The notes under the pieces were generated by a model, which saw only the letters and a program-made list of their open reading frames with translations, had not been told where the DNA came from and searched no databases. A DNA stretch of 6,022 nt, from assembly GCA_023231265.1 (NCBI GenBank), contig JALNVT010000158.1, positions 1 to 6,022 on the forward strand. The letters are read 5' to 3'. Positions 1 to 5,911 of this stretch are shown one piece after another (position 1 is the stretch's first letter; each line of letters begins with the position of its first letter). Both the position numbers and the translations under genes were made by a program. The DNA is from Sphaerochaetaceae bacterium (GTDB lineage: Bacteria > Spirochaetota > Spirochaetia > Sphaerochaetales > Sphaerochaetaceae).

Positions 1-264
1 GAAATTGATTCTAACGCTGATGGATATCTATCACAGGCAGAACTCAAGAGTTACAGAGACAGTAGCATGGGACAGCAGGGTGGCCAATCACAGATGGGAC
101 AGGGACAGAATCAATCAGGTCCTCAGATGAGTCAAAGCCACGGCAGCAATCCAGATGCTGCATCAGTACTGAAAGCTTTAGATGCTGATGGAGATGGGTT
201 CATATCCCTTGATGAGATGACTGTTTTCATAAGTGCAGAAGTTCCAAGCAATAATCAAGACTAA
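1..264 (+). CDS. EF-hand calcium-binding protein, C-terminal part (probably N-terminal section of a broken EF-hand/ASST gene)
   Basis: The reading frame is open from the first base, so the true start lies outside the window; the ATG at 67 is internal. Two canonical EF-hand loops are visible: DSNADGYLSQAE (bases 7-42) and DADGDGFISLDE (181-216). Each has acidic or Asn residues at positions 1, 3 and 5, Gly at 6 and Glu at 12, the pattern that binds Ca2+. A Gln/Gly/Ser/Met-rich, low-complexity linker separates them (about 67-150). The frame ends at TAA 262-264, but the same frame continues straight into two more EF-hands and a sulfotransferase propeller. I therefore infer that this is the front of one longer gene cut by a stop codon. 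The alternative is a separate small EF-hand protein. A signal peptide, if present, would be upstream of the window. Calcium binding is well supported; the partner and role are unknown. Confidence 0.75.
   Translation, partial: EIDSNADGYLSQAELKSYRDSSMGQQGGQSQMGQGQNQSGPQMSQSHGSNPDAASVLKALDADGDGFISLDEMTVFISAEVPSNNQD
262..264 (+). other. In-frame TAA interrupting the EF-hand/ASST reading frame
   Basis: This ochre codon lies between the second and third EF-hand loops. The codons after it (K-Q-S-Q-A, then the ATG at 280) stay in the same frame and lead directly into the third EF-hand. A CAA-to-TAA change would be enough to create it. The 15 bases between the stop and ATG 280 contain no convincing Shine-Dalgarno sequence, which argues against a natural restart. 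TAA is not the pyrrolysine codon, which is TAG. Confidence 0.6.
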
Positions 265-279
265 AAACAGAGTCAGGCG

Positions 280-1710
280 ATGGATGCTAAATCGATAATA
301 AACTCTATGGACACCGATGGTGATTCTAAAATCAGCAGAAAAGAAGCTCAGGGTCCTATTTTGCAGATGTTTGATCAAATTGATACCAACTCTGATTCTC
401 TCCTAACTGAGAATGAAATAAACATTTCAATGAACTCATTGAAAGATTCAAGTCAAATTGGTGTTGTTAAAAATGAGATGGTGCAGCCAATACTGCAGCT
501 GTTAAATCCGATGTCGTTGTATCTTATAAAGACGAAATTGATGATGGATATAGTCTTCATAGCTCCAATTGATGCAACTCAAGTATATCTTGTCGATATG
601 GATGGTAATAAAGTTTTCGGTTTTGATACAGGAAGCAAAATTTCTCTTGATGCACAGATTCTCGATGATGGTTCAATTCTTGGTTCTTTTGATAATGAAA
701 ATGATAATTGGACTGACAAAGGAAGTGCAGGAATAATAAAGTTGTTCAACAGTGATGGTAAATTAAATTGGACATATAATTATTCAAGTGATTCTTACTG
801 CTCTCATCATGATGTCCTCATGATGGAAAATGGTGATGTTGCTTTCATTGCATGTAATAAAATTTCAAATGCTGAGGCCTCTGAAAATGGTGTTGATCCT
901 GCTGTTCTTAACTCAGATGGTATATGGCCTATTAGTATTGTTGAAGTTGATCCACACACAAATGAGATTGTTTGGACTTGGAATTCTTGGGATCACATTG
1001 TTCAAGACATCAATCCTGATGCAAAAAACTATGGAGATGTATCACAAAATCCAAATTTAATTGATATAAATTACTCAGGAAAGAGTGAGGATGTGATGCA
1101 TTGCAATGGTATTGAATATGACGCAGACAGGGACATATTCTACTTAAGTTCAATTACTTACGGTGAGATCTGGGTCATAGATCACAGTACAACTACTGAA
1201 GAAGCAGCCTCTCATGAAGGTGGTAATTATGGAGTAGGTGGAGATCTGGTCTATAGATTTGGCAATCCAAGAGCTTATGATAATGATCAGGGCTCTGTTG
1301 TCTCAACAGGACAGCATGCGCCATCACTGACTGATGAAGGAACTCTTCTTGTTTTTGTAAACAGAATGAAAGATAAGAGAAACCAATCTGAAGTACTTGA
1401 ATTTGATCTAACTCAACCTTTCTCTCTGATTGCAAATTCGGACAATGAACCAACTGTAATTTGGAAGTTTACAAATAAAAATTTGTACTCACAAAATACA
1501 TCCAGTGCAACAAGACTTAAAAATGGCAACACATTGATATGTGAAGGTGATTATGGCCTCTGGGAAGTAAATGCTGATGGTAAGATTGTTTGGAAGTTGA
1601 AGTACATTGATGGAGATAAAAAACATGTCTCACTGTTTCAATCGAAAAGATATTACTTTGATGATGAAGCAGTTTCTAATCTGGGAATTGATGGATCAAC
1701 TATAAAATAA
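280..1710 (+). CDS. EF-hand pair fused to aryl-sulfate sulfotransferase (ASST) beta-propeller; probably a disrupted gene
   Basis: ASST enzymes move a sulfate group from one phenolic sulfate ester to another phenol without PAPS, usually outside the cytoplasm. Residues 11-22 (DTDGDSKISRKE) and 35-46 (DTNSDSLLTENE) are EF-hand loops. From about residue 94 the chain matches the ASST propeller: YLVDMDGN (103-110), HHDVLMMENGDV (176-187), HCNGIEYDADRD (274-285), GEIWVIDHST (295-304), GDLVYRFGNP (321-330), GQHAPS (344-349) and LKNGNTLICEG (413-423). By their order, H176/H177, H274 and H346 are candidates for the family's active-site histidines; H346 would be the sulfated one, which is inference. The propeller end looks complete. 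Residues 66-93 do not look like the family because the correct entry sequence is in another frame. ATG 280 lacks a ribosome site, so it is probably an internal Met of the longer gene. Function as written is doubtful; the family assignment is firm. Confidence 0.8.
   Translation: MDAKSIINSMDTDGDSKISRKEAQGPILQMFDQIDTNSDSLLTENEINISMNSLKDSSQIGVVKNEMVQPILQLLNPMSLYLIKTKLMMDIVFIAPIDATQVYLVDMDGNKVFGFDTGSKISLDAQILDDGSILGSFDNENDNWTDKGSAGIIKLFNSDGKLNWTYNYSSDSYCSHHDVLMMENGDVAFIACNKISNAEASENGVDPAVLNSDGIWPISIVEVDPHTNEIVWTWNSWDHIVQDINPDAKNYGDVSQNPNLIDINYSGKSEDVMHCNGIEYDADRDIFYLSSITYGEIWVIDHSTTTEEAASHEGGNYGVGGDLVYRFGNPRAYDNDQGSVVSTGQHAPSLTDEGTLLVFVNRMKDKRNQSEVLEFDLTQPFSLIANSDNEPTVIWKFTNKNLYSQNTSSATRLKNGNTLICEGDYGLWEVNADGKIVWKLKYIDGDKKHVSLFQSKRYYFDDEAVSNLGIDGSTIK
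477..558 (+). other. Frame-displaced segment inside the ASST gene (compensating frameshift pair)
   Basis: The frame whose codons start at 477, 480 and so on is open from just after a TGA at 474-476. It reads DGAANTAAVKSDVVVSY and then KDEIDDGYSL, ending at base 557. That closely resembles the usual ASST propeller entry (…DGYTLFAP…TTYLID), and the family continues in the main frame as IAPIDATQVYLVD from base 559. One lost base (or two gained) near 475-477 and one gained base near 558 would explain both shifts. In the main frame the same bases encode an uncharacteristic stretch, MVQPILQLLNPMSLYLIKTK and onward. Confidence 0.7.
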
Positions 1711-1728
1711 AAAAAATAAGATCACTAT

Positions 1729-1744
1729 TATACCGATTGGTGTA
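1729..1744. promoter_or_regulatory. TetR operator candidate 1 (TATACC-GATT-GGTGTA)
   Basis: This is an inverted repeat with 6-base arms and one mismatch around a 4-base spacer. It shares the ATACC-N4-GGT core with the sites at 1755 and 2363. Its centre is 28 bp upstream of the second operator. Confidence 0.6.
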
Positions 1745-1754
1745 TTGACAAAAC

Positions 1755-1774
1755 AATATACCAGTCGGTATATT
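1755..1774. promoter_or_regulatory. TetR operator candidate 2 (AATATACC-AGTC-GGTATATT)
   Basis: This is a perfect palindrome with 8-base arms and a 4-base spacer, ending six bases before the tetR ATG. It covers the TATA-like stretch or, on the bacterial reading, the spacer and -10. Bound repressor would block transcription. The symmetry resembles known TetR-family boxes such as the NemR type (TAGACC-N4-GGTCTA). Confidence 0.75.
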
Positions 1775-1780
1775 ACTTGT

Positions 1781-2341
1781 ATGGAAAATAAAGAAAAATT
1801 ATTGAATGCAGCACTTAGCCTATTTGATGAAAAGGGTTATCAAGGAGTTGGAATTCAAGAAATATGCAATGCAGTTGGAGTGAGCAAACCTACAATGTAT
1901 CATTATTTTGGATCCAAACTGGGGCTTCTTGATTCAATATTTAAAACAAATCTAACTGAGGATATCAAATATTTGGAAAGAGAAGCTTCTTATAATGGAG
2001 ATTTTGTCAATTCAATTCAGAAGTTGACTTTTGCTCTATCAGAATGTACCTCAAAAAATCCAGTTCTTTATCATCTTCTGTTCAGTTACATTCTAAGTTC
2101 CAAAAAAAATGAGGACTCGGAAGTAGCACAGAAGTATTTGAATAAGATTTATGAAATCACACTGAATTTATTTATCAAATCAAAAGAGCAGAATGGTAAT
2201 ATGAACAATCGTGAGAGTCAATTTACCTACAGCTATCTTGCAGTTGTAGTTGATTATCTGAATCGACATGGAATGGATGAAAACAAAGAACAGGGACTGT
2301 ATGGCCTTCTTCATCAATTTCAATTTGGAATAAATTCTTAG
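1781..2341 (+). CDS. TetR/AcrR-family transcriptional repressor
   Basis: A 186-residue protein, a normal size for the family. The N-terminal helix-turn-helix domain (about residues 1-50) is typical: KEKLLNAALSLFDEKGYQGV, then IQEICNAVGVSKPTMYHYFG and SKLGLLDSIF, with the recognition helix in the VSKPTMYHYF part. The C-terminal, mostly helical ligand and dimer domain is diverged and ends in LLHQFQFGINS; its ligand cannot be read from the sequence. I chose ATG 1781 rather than the in-frame TTG at 1745, because the TTG falls between two operator palindromes and its extra 12 codons lie over the second. The gene ends in TAG, 52 bases before the GH13 start. Two operators before it and one before the glycosidase suggest autorepression plus control of that gene. 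Confidence 0.9.
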   Translation: MENKEKLLNAALSLFDEKGYQGVGIQEICNAVGVSKPTMYHYFGSKLGLLDSIFKTNLTEDIKYLEREASYNGDFVNSIQKLTFALSECTSKNPVLYHLLFSYILSSKKNEDSEVAQKYLNKIYEITLNLFIKSKEQNGNMNNRESQFTYSYLAVVVDYLNRHGMDENKEQGLYGLLHQFQFGINS

Positions 2342-2362
2342 AATTTTATCAATACATACATC

Positions 2363-2376
2363 ATACCTTGAGGTAT
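2363..2376. promoter_or_regulatory. TetR operator candidate 3 (ATACC-TTGA-GGTAT)
   Basis: A perfect 14-base palindrome with the same ATACC-N4-GGTAT form as the two sites before tetR. It lies 17 bases before the glycosidase ATG. Its match to the autoregulatory sites is the main evidence that the repressor controls the glycosidase. Confidence 0.7.
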
Positions 2377-2380
2377 AATT

Positions 2381-2386
2381 AGGAGA
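2381..2386 (+). promoter_or_regulatory. Ribosome binding site of the GH13 gene (AGGAGA)
   Basis: A clear Shine-Dalgarno match seven bases before ATG 2394. It is the only strong one in the window and fixes the start codon. Confidence 0.8.
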
Positions 2387-2393
2387 TACATAT

Positions 2394-3668
2394 ATGTGGT
2401 TTGAAAGAGCAAATTTTTATCAGTTTTATCCATTGGCTTATGCACATGGACCCTACAGTTTGAGCGAACTTGAGATGTGGAGTGAGCATTTAAAATCCTT
2501 GAGAATAGATGCCGTATATCTATCTCCTCTTTTTGAAAGCATATCCCATGGATATGATACAACAGATTATTTTAAAGTGGATCCTAGATTGGGTGATAAC
2601 AACACGTTGATTAATTTGGTCAATCATTATCATCAAAATGGAATCAGAGTGGTTCTCGATTGTGTTTTCAACCATGTTGGAAGAGAATTCTTTGCCTTCA
2701 AAGACCTCAAAGAGAATAAAGAGAGATCAAAATACATAAACTGGTTCAAAAATGTTGATTTCAGCAAAAACAATGGCTTCAACGATGGCTTTTGCTATGA
2801 TGGTTGGGAAGGTGTAGATGAATTGGTCCTTCTAAATCACGATTGTCCTGAGGTTGTTGAATATCTGCTATCTGCTGTAAGATTTTGGAAAGAAACTTTC
2901 AACATTGATGGATTGCGATTTGATGTGGCATATTCCTTACCACAGCAATTCATTCACAGAATCAATGAAGTATGTAAAAAAGGCTCTCCTGACTTTTTTA
3001 CTCTTGGTGAAGTAATTCATGGAGATTATTCAAAGTTTGTAGGAGAGGGGCTTTTTGATAGCGTGACAGACTATGAGCTGCACCAAGCACTGTACAATTC
3101 TCATAAAACAAATAATTATTTTGAATTGAACCATACAATCAAAAGACAGTTCTTAGAAGGTGTTGGATACAAACTTTATAATTTTGTTGACAACCACGAT
3201 GTGGATAGATTGGCATCAAAAATTGGCAACAAAGAGAATTTGTATTTAGCCTATGCAATACTTTATACACTCCCTGGAATTGTATCGCTTTACAATGGTG
3301 ATGAGTGGGGAGCAGAAGGTATGAAGATTGGTTCTGAAGATTCACAGCTGAGACCTTATTTCTATATAAATGACCTTCACATAAACAATCCTCAGTTACT
3401 TACAATGATCAGACGATTGGCAGAAATAAGAGAAGAGCATTCTGATGTTCTATTTGATGGCAGCATAAAAGAGATAAAGCTTGAAAATGAATATTACTGT
3501 TATGAGAGAACCTTAAATGAGAAAACAATAAGAATCTATTTGAATCAAGGTGATGATTCTCATAATATTGAGGGTGATTTTACCAAAATGCTCGAGGGAA
3601 GAAATTACAGTTTCAACAGAACCCATAATTATCTCTTACCACATGGCTTCTTGATTGTAGAAGTCTGA
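2394..3668 (+). CDS. Intracellular alpha-amylase-family glycoside hydrolase (GH13)
   Basis: A retaining GH13 enzyme of 424 residues expected to act on alpha-glucans or maltodextrins. The four conserved regions appear in order: DCVFNH (89-94), GLRFDVAY (173-180; nucleophile D177, R175), LGEVIHG (204-210; acid/base E206) and FVDNHDVD (264-271; H268 and third carboxylate D269). The whole catalytic set is present. The (beta/alpha)8 barrel spans roughly 5-340 and a short C-terminal beta domain about 350-424. There is no signal peptide or membrane segment, so it should work in the cytoplasm, perhaps on stored glycogen or imported maltodextrin. It is compact, without the N-terminal domain of neopullulanases. 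SHGYDTTDYFKVDPRLG and SQLRP recall amylases of clostridia, so transfer from a bacterium is possible; this is a judgement from memory, not a search. Exact specificity (amylase, glucosidase or transferase) is not readable. Confidence 0.9.
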   Translation: MWFERANFYQFYPLAYAHGPYSLSELEMWSEHLKSLRIDAVYLSPLFESISHGYDTTDYFKVDPRLGDNNTLINLVNHYHQNGIRVVLDCVFNHVGREFFAFKDLKENKERSKYINWFKNVDFSKNNGFNDGFCYDGWEGVDELVLLNHDCPEVVEYLLSAVRFWKETFNIDGLRFDVAYSLPQQFIHRINEVCKKGSPDFFTLGEVIHGDYSKFVGEGLFDSVTDYELHQALYNSHKTNNYFELNHTIKRQFLEGVGYKLYNFVDNHDVDRLASKIGNKENLYLAYAILYTLPGIVSLYNGDEWGAEGMKIGSEDSQLRPYFYINDLHINNPQLLTMIRRLAEIREEHSDVLFDGSIKEIKLENEYYCYERTLNEKTIRIYLNQGDDSHNIEGDFTKMLEGRNYSFNRTHNYLLPHGFLIVEV

Positions 3669-3686
3669 TGATTTCTTCTTGCCAAT

Positions 3687-3753
3687 TCAAGCTTGCATTT
3701 TTGAAATAGATAATTTTAAAAATACAAGCTTGATATATATTTTATAATTTTTT
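3687..3753 (+). terminator. Long stem-loop with T-tract after GH13
   Basis: Bases 3687-3707 pair with 3713-3733 around a five-base loop (AGATA). The stem is 21 bp with one C-A mismatch (3696/3724) and one G-T pair (3703/3717). The outer arms each contain CAAGCTTG. T-rich sequence follows (TTTTTT at 3748-3753, TTTTT at 3768-3772). It starts 18 bases after the GH13 stop, so transcript termination or 3'-end protection is the natural reading. Confidence 0.65.
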
Positions 3754-3965
3754 ACTTATTTTCTATATTTTTGTTAAAAGATGCCTTTTATTGTCAAACT
3801 TCTATAATTTTATACTATTTCTATATCCTTCTTGAAGATACCAAAGCAGTTCATCTTAAAACAGAATTCTATCATAATTTTCAAATTAAAATTACATTTG
3901 TCCAAACAAATAAAATATAAAAAACTTCAACAAAAATCAAAATTTACTGTTGTTCTCTTTTTTAA

Positions 3966-3987
3966 TTGATGTTAACGTTGTTGTCAA
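3966..3987. promoter_or_regulatory. Imperfect palindrome upstream of acetolactate synthase
   Basis: Outer arms TTGA and TCAA flank a core AACGTT in 22 bases; 14 of the 22 positions pair. It lies just upstream of the TATA-like element, a plausible place for a regulator. It is unlike the ATACC-N4-GGTAT sites, so a different regulator would be involved. Confidence 0.3.
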
Positions 3988-3990
3988 AAT

Positions 3991-4041
3991 TAATATTTAA
4001 TCTTAGGGAATAAATAGCCAATACTATTTAGTGGTAAACAA
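3991..4041 (+). promoter_or_regulatory. Probable promoter and short leader of acetolactate synthase
   Basis: TAATATTTAA (3991-4000) is TATA-like and would place a start near 4022-4026 under archaeal spacing, leaving a leader of about 15-20 bases. A weak ribosome site (GTGGTAA, 4031-4037) precedes ATG 4042. No convincing bacterial -35/-10 pair is seen. Confidence 0.4.
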
Positions 4042-5694
4042 ATGGATAAAATTAAAAACACAGCTGATTTGTTGATTGAATGTCTTGAGGCAGAAGGTGT
4101 AAAATACATCTTTGGAATACCTGGAGAAGAAAACTTAGATGTTATGAACGCTCTTGAAAAATCATCAATAGAGTTCATTCCTACAAGACATGAACAGGGT
4201 GCAGCCTTCATGGCTGATGTCTATGGTCGATTGACAGGTAAAGCTGGAGTGTGTTTATCTACTTTAGGTCCTGGTGCAACAAATTTAGTCACCGGAGTTG
4301 CTGACGCAAACATGGATGGAGCTCCTCTTGTTGCAATTACAGGTCAAGCTGGAACCGATAGAATGCATCTGACATCTCATCAGTTTGTAGATTTAATCAA
4401 AATGTTCGAACCAATCACTCAGAAATCAAAAGAAATTGTACGTCCTGATACAGTCAGTGAGATAGTCAGAATAGCTTTTAAATATGCTGAGAATGAAAAA
4501 CCTGGTGCAACTCATATAAATCTTCCCTGTAACATTGCAAAGATGCAGGTTGAAGGCAAACCTATGAAAAAATTACCTGTTCAAAAGGGTTATGCAACAT
4601 TCAATTCTCTTGAAAAAGCAGCTACCATTATATCGGATGCTAAATATCCAATAGTTCTTGTGGGAGCTTCGGCTGCTAGAAATTGCTGCAATGAGTCAGT
4701 TACATCCTTTGCTGAGCACCTGATGATTCCAACACTCAATACCATAATGGCAAAGGGCATCATCTCATGGAAAAACCGCTACAGCATGTGGACATTTGGA
4801 ATACCTCAAAAAGATTACCAAGATATATTGTTGGCAAAAGCTGATTTGATTGTTGCTGTTGGATATGACCTTGTTGAAAGTGCTCCAAGAAAGTGGAATC
4901 CTGATGGATCTAAGAAAGTAATTCACATTGGAACACAATCTGCACATATAAACAAATATTATGAACCAGAATGTGAAGTTATTGGTGATATTGATTATTC
5001 TCTGAGAGAGATACAGCGAAGAGCAAGTAGGGAAGACGTTCCAAAATGGGCCTTCAAAATCAAAAAAGAGATGGTTGCAGATTATGAAAGTTATGCTGAT
5101 GATACAGCTTATCCAATGAAACCCCAAAAACTGCTGTACGATGTAAGAAAAGTCATGGACCCAAACTCAATTCTGATCTCTGATGTAGGTGCTCATAAAA
5201 TGTGGATTGGTAGAGAATATAACTGTGAGTTACCACAATCATGTCTGATTTCAAATGGATTTGCTACAATGGGTATTGCAATCCCTGGAGCTATCTCTGC
5301 AAAGTTGATAAATCCAGAAAAGAAAGTACTGGCCATATGTGGTGATGGCGGTTTTATGATGAACATGCAGGAGCTTGAAACTGCTGTAAGATGCAGTACT
5401 AATTTTGTTGCAATAATTTTAACCGATGGTGCATATGGATTGATCAAATGGAAACAGGATGAACAATTTGGACATCACTGCTATGTTGACTTTACAAATC
5501 CTGACTTTGTTGCTCTTGCAAAAGCAATGGGTTGTGAGGGAATGAAAATTGAAAGCAATGAAGAATTCATCCCCAAACTTGAAAAGGCTTTTGCAATGGA
5601 CAGACCTGTAATCATTGAATGTCCAATTGATTACAGTGAGAACATGAAATTGACTGAGAAATTGAAAAAAGTAACAGAGGGGAGACTTAACTGA
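4042..5694 (+). CDS. Acetolactate synthase, large-subunit type (thiamine diphosphate-dependent)
   Basis: Condenses two pyruvate to 2-acetolactate and CO2 in the cytoplasm, the first step of valine/leucine synthesis or of an acetoin/butanediol route. The 550 residues carry all three ThDP-enzyme domains: pyrimidine-binding N domain (about 5-170) with FGIPGEENLD, the catalytic Glu in RHEQGAAFMADVYGRLTG (E51) and LSTLGPGATNLVTG; central domain (about 190-325); and the ThDP/Mg2+ domain (about 365-530) with GDGG (434-437) and LTDGAYGLIKWKQ (460-472). Metal ligand D435 is followed 27 residues later by D462, where biosynthetic enzymes carry Asn; the catabolic Klebsiella enzyme also has Asp there. No small regulatory subunit gene follows, so it probably works alone. 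Sequence character fits the AlsS-like single-subunit group better than IlvB, but the physiological route is undecided. Acetolactate synthase identity is confident; related ThDP enzymes such as glyoxylate carboligase are less likely. Confidence 0.9.
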   Translation: MDKIKNTADLLIECLEAEGVKYIFGIPGEENLDVMNALEKSSIEFIPTRHEQGAAFMADVYGRLTGKAGVCLSTLGPGATNLVTGVADANMDGAPLVAITGQAGTDRMHLTSHQFVDLIKMFEPITQKSKEIVRPDTVSEIVRIAFKYAENEKPGATHINLPCNIAKMQVEGKPMKKLPVQKGYATFNSLEKAATIISDAKYPIVLVGASAARNCCNESVTSFAEHLMIPTLNTIMAKGIISWKNRYSMWTFGIPQKDYQDILLAKADLIVAVGYDLVESAPRKWNPDGSKKVIHIGTQSAHINKYYEPECEVIGDIDYSLREIQRRASREDVPKWAFKIKKEMVADYESYADDTAYPMKPQKLLYDVRKVMDPNSILISDVGAHKMWIGREYNCELPQSCLISNGFATMGIAIPGAISAKLINPEKKVLAICGDGGFMMNMQELETAVRCSTNFVAIILTDGAYGLIKWKQDEQFGHHCYVDFTNPDFVALAKAMGCEGMKIESNEEFIPKLEKAFAMDRPVIIECPIDYSENMKLTEKLKKVTEGRLN

Positions 5695-5911
5695 TTTAGA
5701 TAAAATACTGCAGTACGTATCATTGCTATTTAAAAATGATGATATATACTGCTATTTATAATCAATCAATTATAAAGTATACCTTAAGAAAATATGGATT
5801 ATTGCTATTTAACAATTGTTTTTCTTGAATGATGATTGATATGACAAGTTTGAAATGTTTTTTTGGTTATGTTTATGACAAATAGGTGGTGTTACATAAC
5901 TAATAGTTTTT
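5695..5911. other. AT-rich non-coding region with a thrice-repeated motif
   Basis: No convincing gene is present. Immediately after the synthase stop lies the palindrome TACTGCAGTA (5706-5715). TGCTATTTA occurs at 5724-5732, 5750-5758 and 5803-5811, the first and third within an identical 12-mer. No strong terminator hairpin is seen after the synthase. Confidence 0.5.
5722..5812 (+). repeat. Three copies of TGCTATTTA
   Basis: ATTGCTATTTAA is exact at 5722-5733 and 5801-5812; a shorter copy, CTGCTATTTAT, spans 5749-5759. The steps are 26 and 53 bases, roughly one and two units. A similar TACTATTTA lies at 4022-4030 before the synthase. This may be a regulatory motif or chance in AT-rich DNA. 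Confidence 0.4.

Larger units (their letters stand above)
1711..1780 (+). promoter_or_regulatory. Promoter region of the TetR gene
   Basis: Only 70 bases separate the sulfotransferase stop from ATG 1781. TTGACA at 1745-1750, 18 bases, then TATATT at 1769-1774 reads as a sigma70-type promoter with its start at about 1781. AATATA at 1755-1760 also sits where an archaeal TATA box would be for a start at the ATG. Both readings predict a leaderless message, which fits the lack of a Shine-Dalgarno site. Another AT-rich TATA candidate overlaps the preceding gene's end (1701-1708). Confidence 0.5.
2342..2393 (+). promoter_or_regulatory. Promoter/leader region of the GH13 gene
   Basis: This 52-base gap holds a TATA-like stretch (TTTTATCAATA, 2344-2354), then a palindromic operator where transcription would begin, then a ribosome site. 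That order fits an archaeal promoter. TATAAT also occurs at 2374-2379, but a bacterial start from it would begin at or beyond the ribosome site and no good -35 is present, so I favour the upstream element. Confidence 0.4.
3669..4041. other. Gene-free AT-rich spacer between GH13 and acetolactate synthase
   Basis: I find no open frame with coding character on either strand in these 373 bases. The left end holds a long hairpin and T-tracts (terminator), the middle is low-complexity A/T, and the right end holds an imperfect palindrome and the probable promoter of the acetolactate synthase gene. ATAATTTT recurs at 3710, 3744, 3804 and 3874, which the base composition could explain. Confidence 0.7.

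Noticed and set aside
1193..1453. Minus-strand open frame of 86 codons inside the ASST gene
   Set aside because: It is antisense to well-conserved propeller motifs and shows no protein-family character.
2339..2341. TAG ending the TetR gene as a possible pyrrolysine codon
   Set aside because: Readthrough would add only nine residues before a TGA, and the protein already ends at a typical family C-terminus.
3710..3881. ATAATTTT occurring four times in the spacer
   Set aside because: The spacing is irregular and the word is expected often in such A/T-rich DNA.
4765..5127. Minus-strand open frame of 120 codons inside acetolactate synthase
   Set aside because: It lies wholly antisense to a conserved enzyme; the hydrophobic, Ile-rich product is what reversed AT-rich coding DNA gives.
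5706..5715. TACTGCAGTA palindrome just after the acetolactate synthase stop
   Set aside because: It has no loop, so it cannot form a terminator hairpin, and there is no second copy to support an operator.
5765..5790. TATACC half-site near 5778 as a fourth TetR operator
   Set aside because: The other arm (GGTAT) is missing, so it does not match the palindromic sites.
5735..5836. ATGATGA sequences resembling C boxes of archaeal C/D guide RNAs
   Set aside because: No CTGA D box follows at a suitable distance from either copy.
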